A stretch of DNA of 64,000 bases, from positions 829,545 to 893,544 of the forward strand of contig JAEPOO010000002.1 of the NCBI GenBank assembly GCA_017642855.1, read 5' to 3'. The notes below the pieces were generated by a model. It saw nothing but the letters and a program-made list of their open reading frames with translations. It was not told the DNA's origin and ran no database searches. Position numbers and translations under genes: made by a program. Source of the stretch: Pseudomonadales bacterium (lineage in GTDB: Bacteria > Pseudomonadota > Gammaproteobacteria > Pseudomonadales > Azotimanducaceae). This document shows positions 63,260 through 64,000 of the stretch, piece after piece (positions within the stretch are counted from its first letter, which is position 1; the number at the start of each line of letters is the position of its first letter).

Positions 63260-64000
63260 ATGTCTTTGACTCAGCCTTTGCGTCTGAAAGGCGCGCCAGG
63301 TTCACCTTACACTCGCAAAATGCTTGCTTACCTGCGATACCGGCATATCGCATATGAGTTGTTGATCGGTGATCATTCCGCCGAGAATCTTGGTTTACCG
63401 CGTCCCAAAGTTGATTTGTTGCCCACGTTCTACCTACCCGACGAAAAAGGTGAAATTGAGGCCGTCGTGGATTCGACGCCACTGATTCGAAGATTCGAGT
63501 CAGGAATTCCAGGGCGTGCAGCCATCCCAGAGAATCCCGTCCTTGGATTTATCAATTACTTGATTGAAGACTATGCAGACGAATGGCTGACAAAATCGAT
63601 GTTTCACTACCGTTGGTACTTTGACGCGGATATTAGAAAAGCGGGCAATATCTTGCCGTTGTGGCGGGGATTGCAGATGACTCCTGAGATGCATGAGCAG
63701 GCCGCGGCGTTTGTATCTGACCGGCAGATATCACGCCTTTATGTCGTTGGCTCTAATGAGGTGACGGCACCAGTCATTGAGTCGAGCTATCGCCGATTCC
63801 TGCAGATCATGGACTCGATCATAGCGCGGCAGACTTTCGTGTTTGGTGCGCGACCTTCTTCTGCGGATTTTGGCCTTTATGCTCAGCTTACGCAGTTGGC
63901 GAAATTCGATCCGACGCCCATGGCGATCTGCCTTCAGGAAGCGCCTCGAGTTTTTGCCTGGACCGACGTGATTGATGATCTGAGTGGCCAGGTCTGCGAG
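63260..64000 (+). CDS. Glutathione S-transferase-like protein, 3' part cut by window end
   Basis: The frame starts at ATG 63260 (MSLTQPLRLKGAPG) and stays open for 247 codons to the window edge. The N-terminal thioredoxin-like domain shows LKGAPGSPYTRKMLAYLRY and VDLLPTFYLP, with EAVVDSTPLIRRFES in place of the usual glutathione-contact ...SxxI motif. The rest is helical with FVFGARPSSADFGLYAQLTQL, the N-capping box of GST C-terminal domains. A role with glutathione is inferred. AAGAGGG lies about 12 bases before the ATG. It is divergent from the dehalogenase-like gene and may share its control; the C-terminus is outside the window. Confidence 0.8.
   Translation, partial: MSLTQPLRLKGAPGSPYTRKMLAYLRYRHIAYELLIGDHSAENLGLPRPKVDLLPTFYLPDEKGEIEAVVDSTPLIRRFESGIPGRAAIPENPVLGFINYLIEDYADEWLTKSMFHYRWYFDADIRKAGNILPLWRGLQMTPEMHEQAAAFVSDRQISRLYVVGSNEVTAPVIESSYRRFLQIMDSIIARQTFVFGARPSSADFGLYAQLTQLAKFDPTPMAICLQEAPRVFAWTDVIDDLSGQVCE

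Noticed and set aside
1..64000. tRNA genes, CRISPR arrays, insertion sequences or prophage
   Set aside because: I saw no cloverleaf-like sequence, regularly spaced repeats, transposase motif or phage structural gene; this was by eye, so a covariance search could still find a small RNA.

Overview
This 64 kb window is a dense, operon-rich bacterial chromosome segment. It holds about 56 protein genes; I saw no tRNA, rRNA, CRISPR array, transposase or phage gene. The housekeeping genes (hrpB, tldD/pmbA, mltC-like, dbpA, ppnP, uup-like ABC-F) point to a gammaproteobacterium. The catabolic content fits a heterotroph, probably marine: carotenoid-cleavage-type oxygenases, a phytanoyl-CoA dioxygenase-like protein, molybdenum hydroxylase, DUF3604, D-aminoacylase-like and haloalkane dehalogenase-like proteins. 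The lineage is inferred from gene content only.

Layout. 1-5.5 kb: the end of a GcvT-fold methyltransferase, a SnoaL-AraC fusion regulator, then a minus-strand operon (ferric-reductase-like membrane protein, PuuD-like amidotransferase, mmsA, purU). 5.6-15.5 kb: a flavoprotein cluster (small membrane protein, CrtI/PYROXD2-like oxidoreductase, FAD amine oxidase, two spermidine-dehydrogenase-like proteins of which one has a Tat signal, an MFS transporter, and a lipoprotein amidohydrolase). 15.7-25 kb: carotenoid oxygenase, PhyH, enoyl-CoA hydratase, ThuA-like protein, DUF3604 lipoprotein, 5'-nucleotidase-like lipoprotein, deoxynucleoside kinase and a tyrosine-phosphatase-like protein. 25.1-26.5 kb: two adjacent damaged genes, a PPK2 with an in-frame TAA and a NUDIX gene apparently frameshifted at an A6 run. 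26.5-30.4 kb: acyl-CoA dehydrogenase, DUF1330, a GH2 glycosidase and a GreA-like factor. 30.4-39.5 kb (minus): a three-subunit molybdenum hydroxylase with its own MoaD-like protein, leading directly into tldD-pmbA-hrpB. 39.6-48.4 kb (plus): a complete Opp/Yej-type peptide ABC transporter, a second carotenoid oxygenase and RNase J. 48.4-52 kb (minus): GST, ABC exporter, YkgJ-like protein, ppnP and an FxLYD-like protein. 52-64 kb: Uup-like ABC-F, D-aminoacylase family, NUDIX, GPH-type transporter, a probable selenoprotein, MltC-like, DbpA, haloalkane dehalogenase and a GST-like protein cut by the window end.

The most notable observation is at 58259-59350. It is one thioredoxin/TlpA-fold gene interrupted by a single in-frame TGA exactly at the first catalytic Cys position of the redox motif (WASW-U-GCR). 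A 7-bp hairpin with a G-U loop begins 14 nt downstream, matching the form of a bacterial SECIS element. I read it as a selenocysteine protein of 363 residues rather than two broken genes. Other points worth a second look are the paired lesions in PPK2 and NUDIX, tandem 20-bp operator-like repeats upstream of the dehalogenase, a strong hairpin occluding the purU start, the SnoaL-AraC fusion, and the Tat/non-Tat pair of spermidine-dehydrogenase-like flavoproteins.
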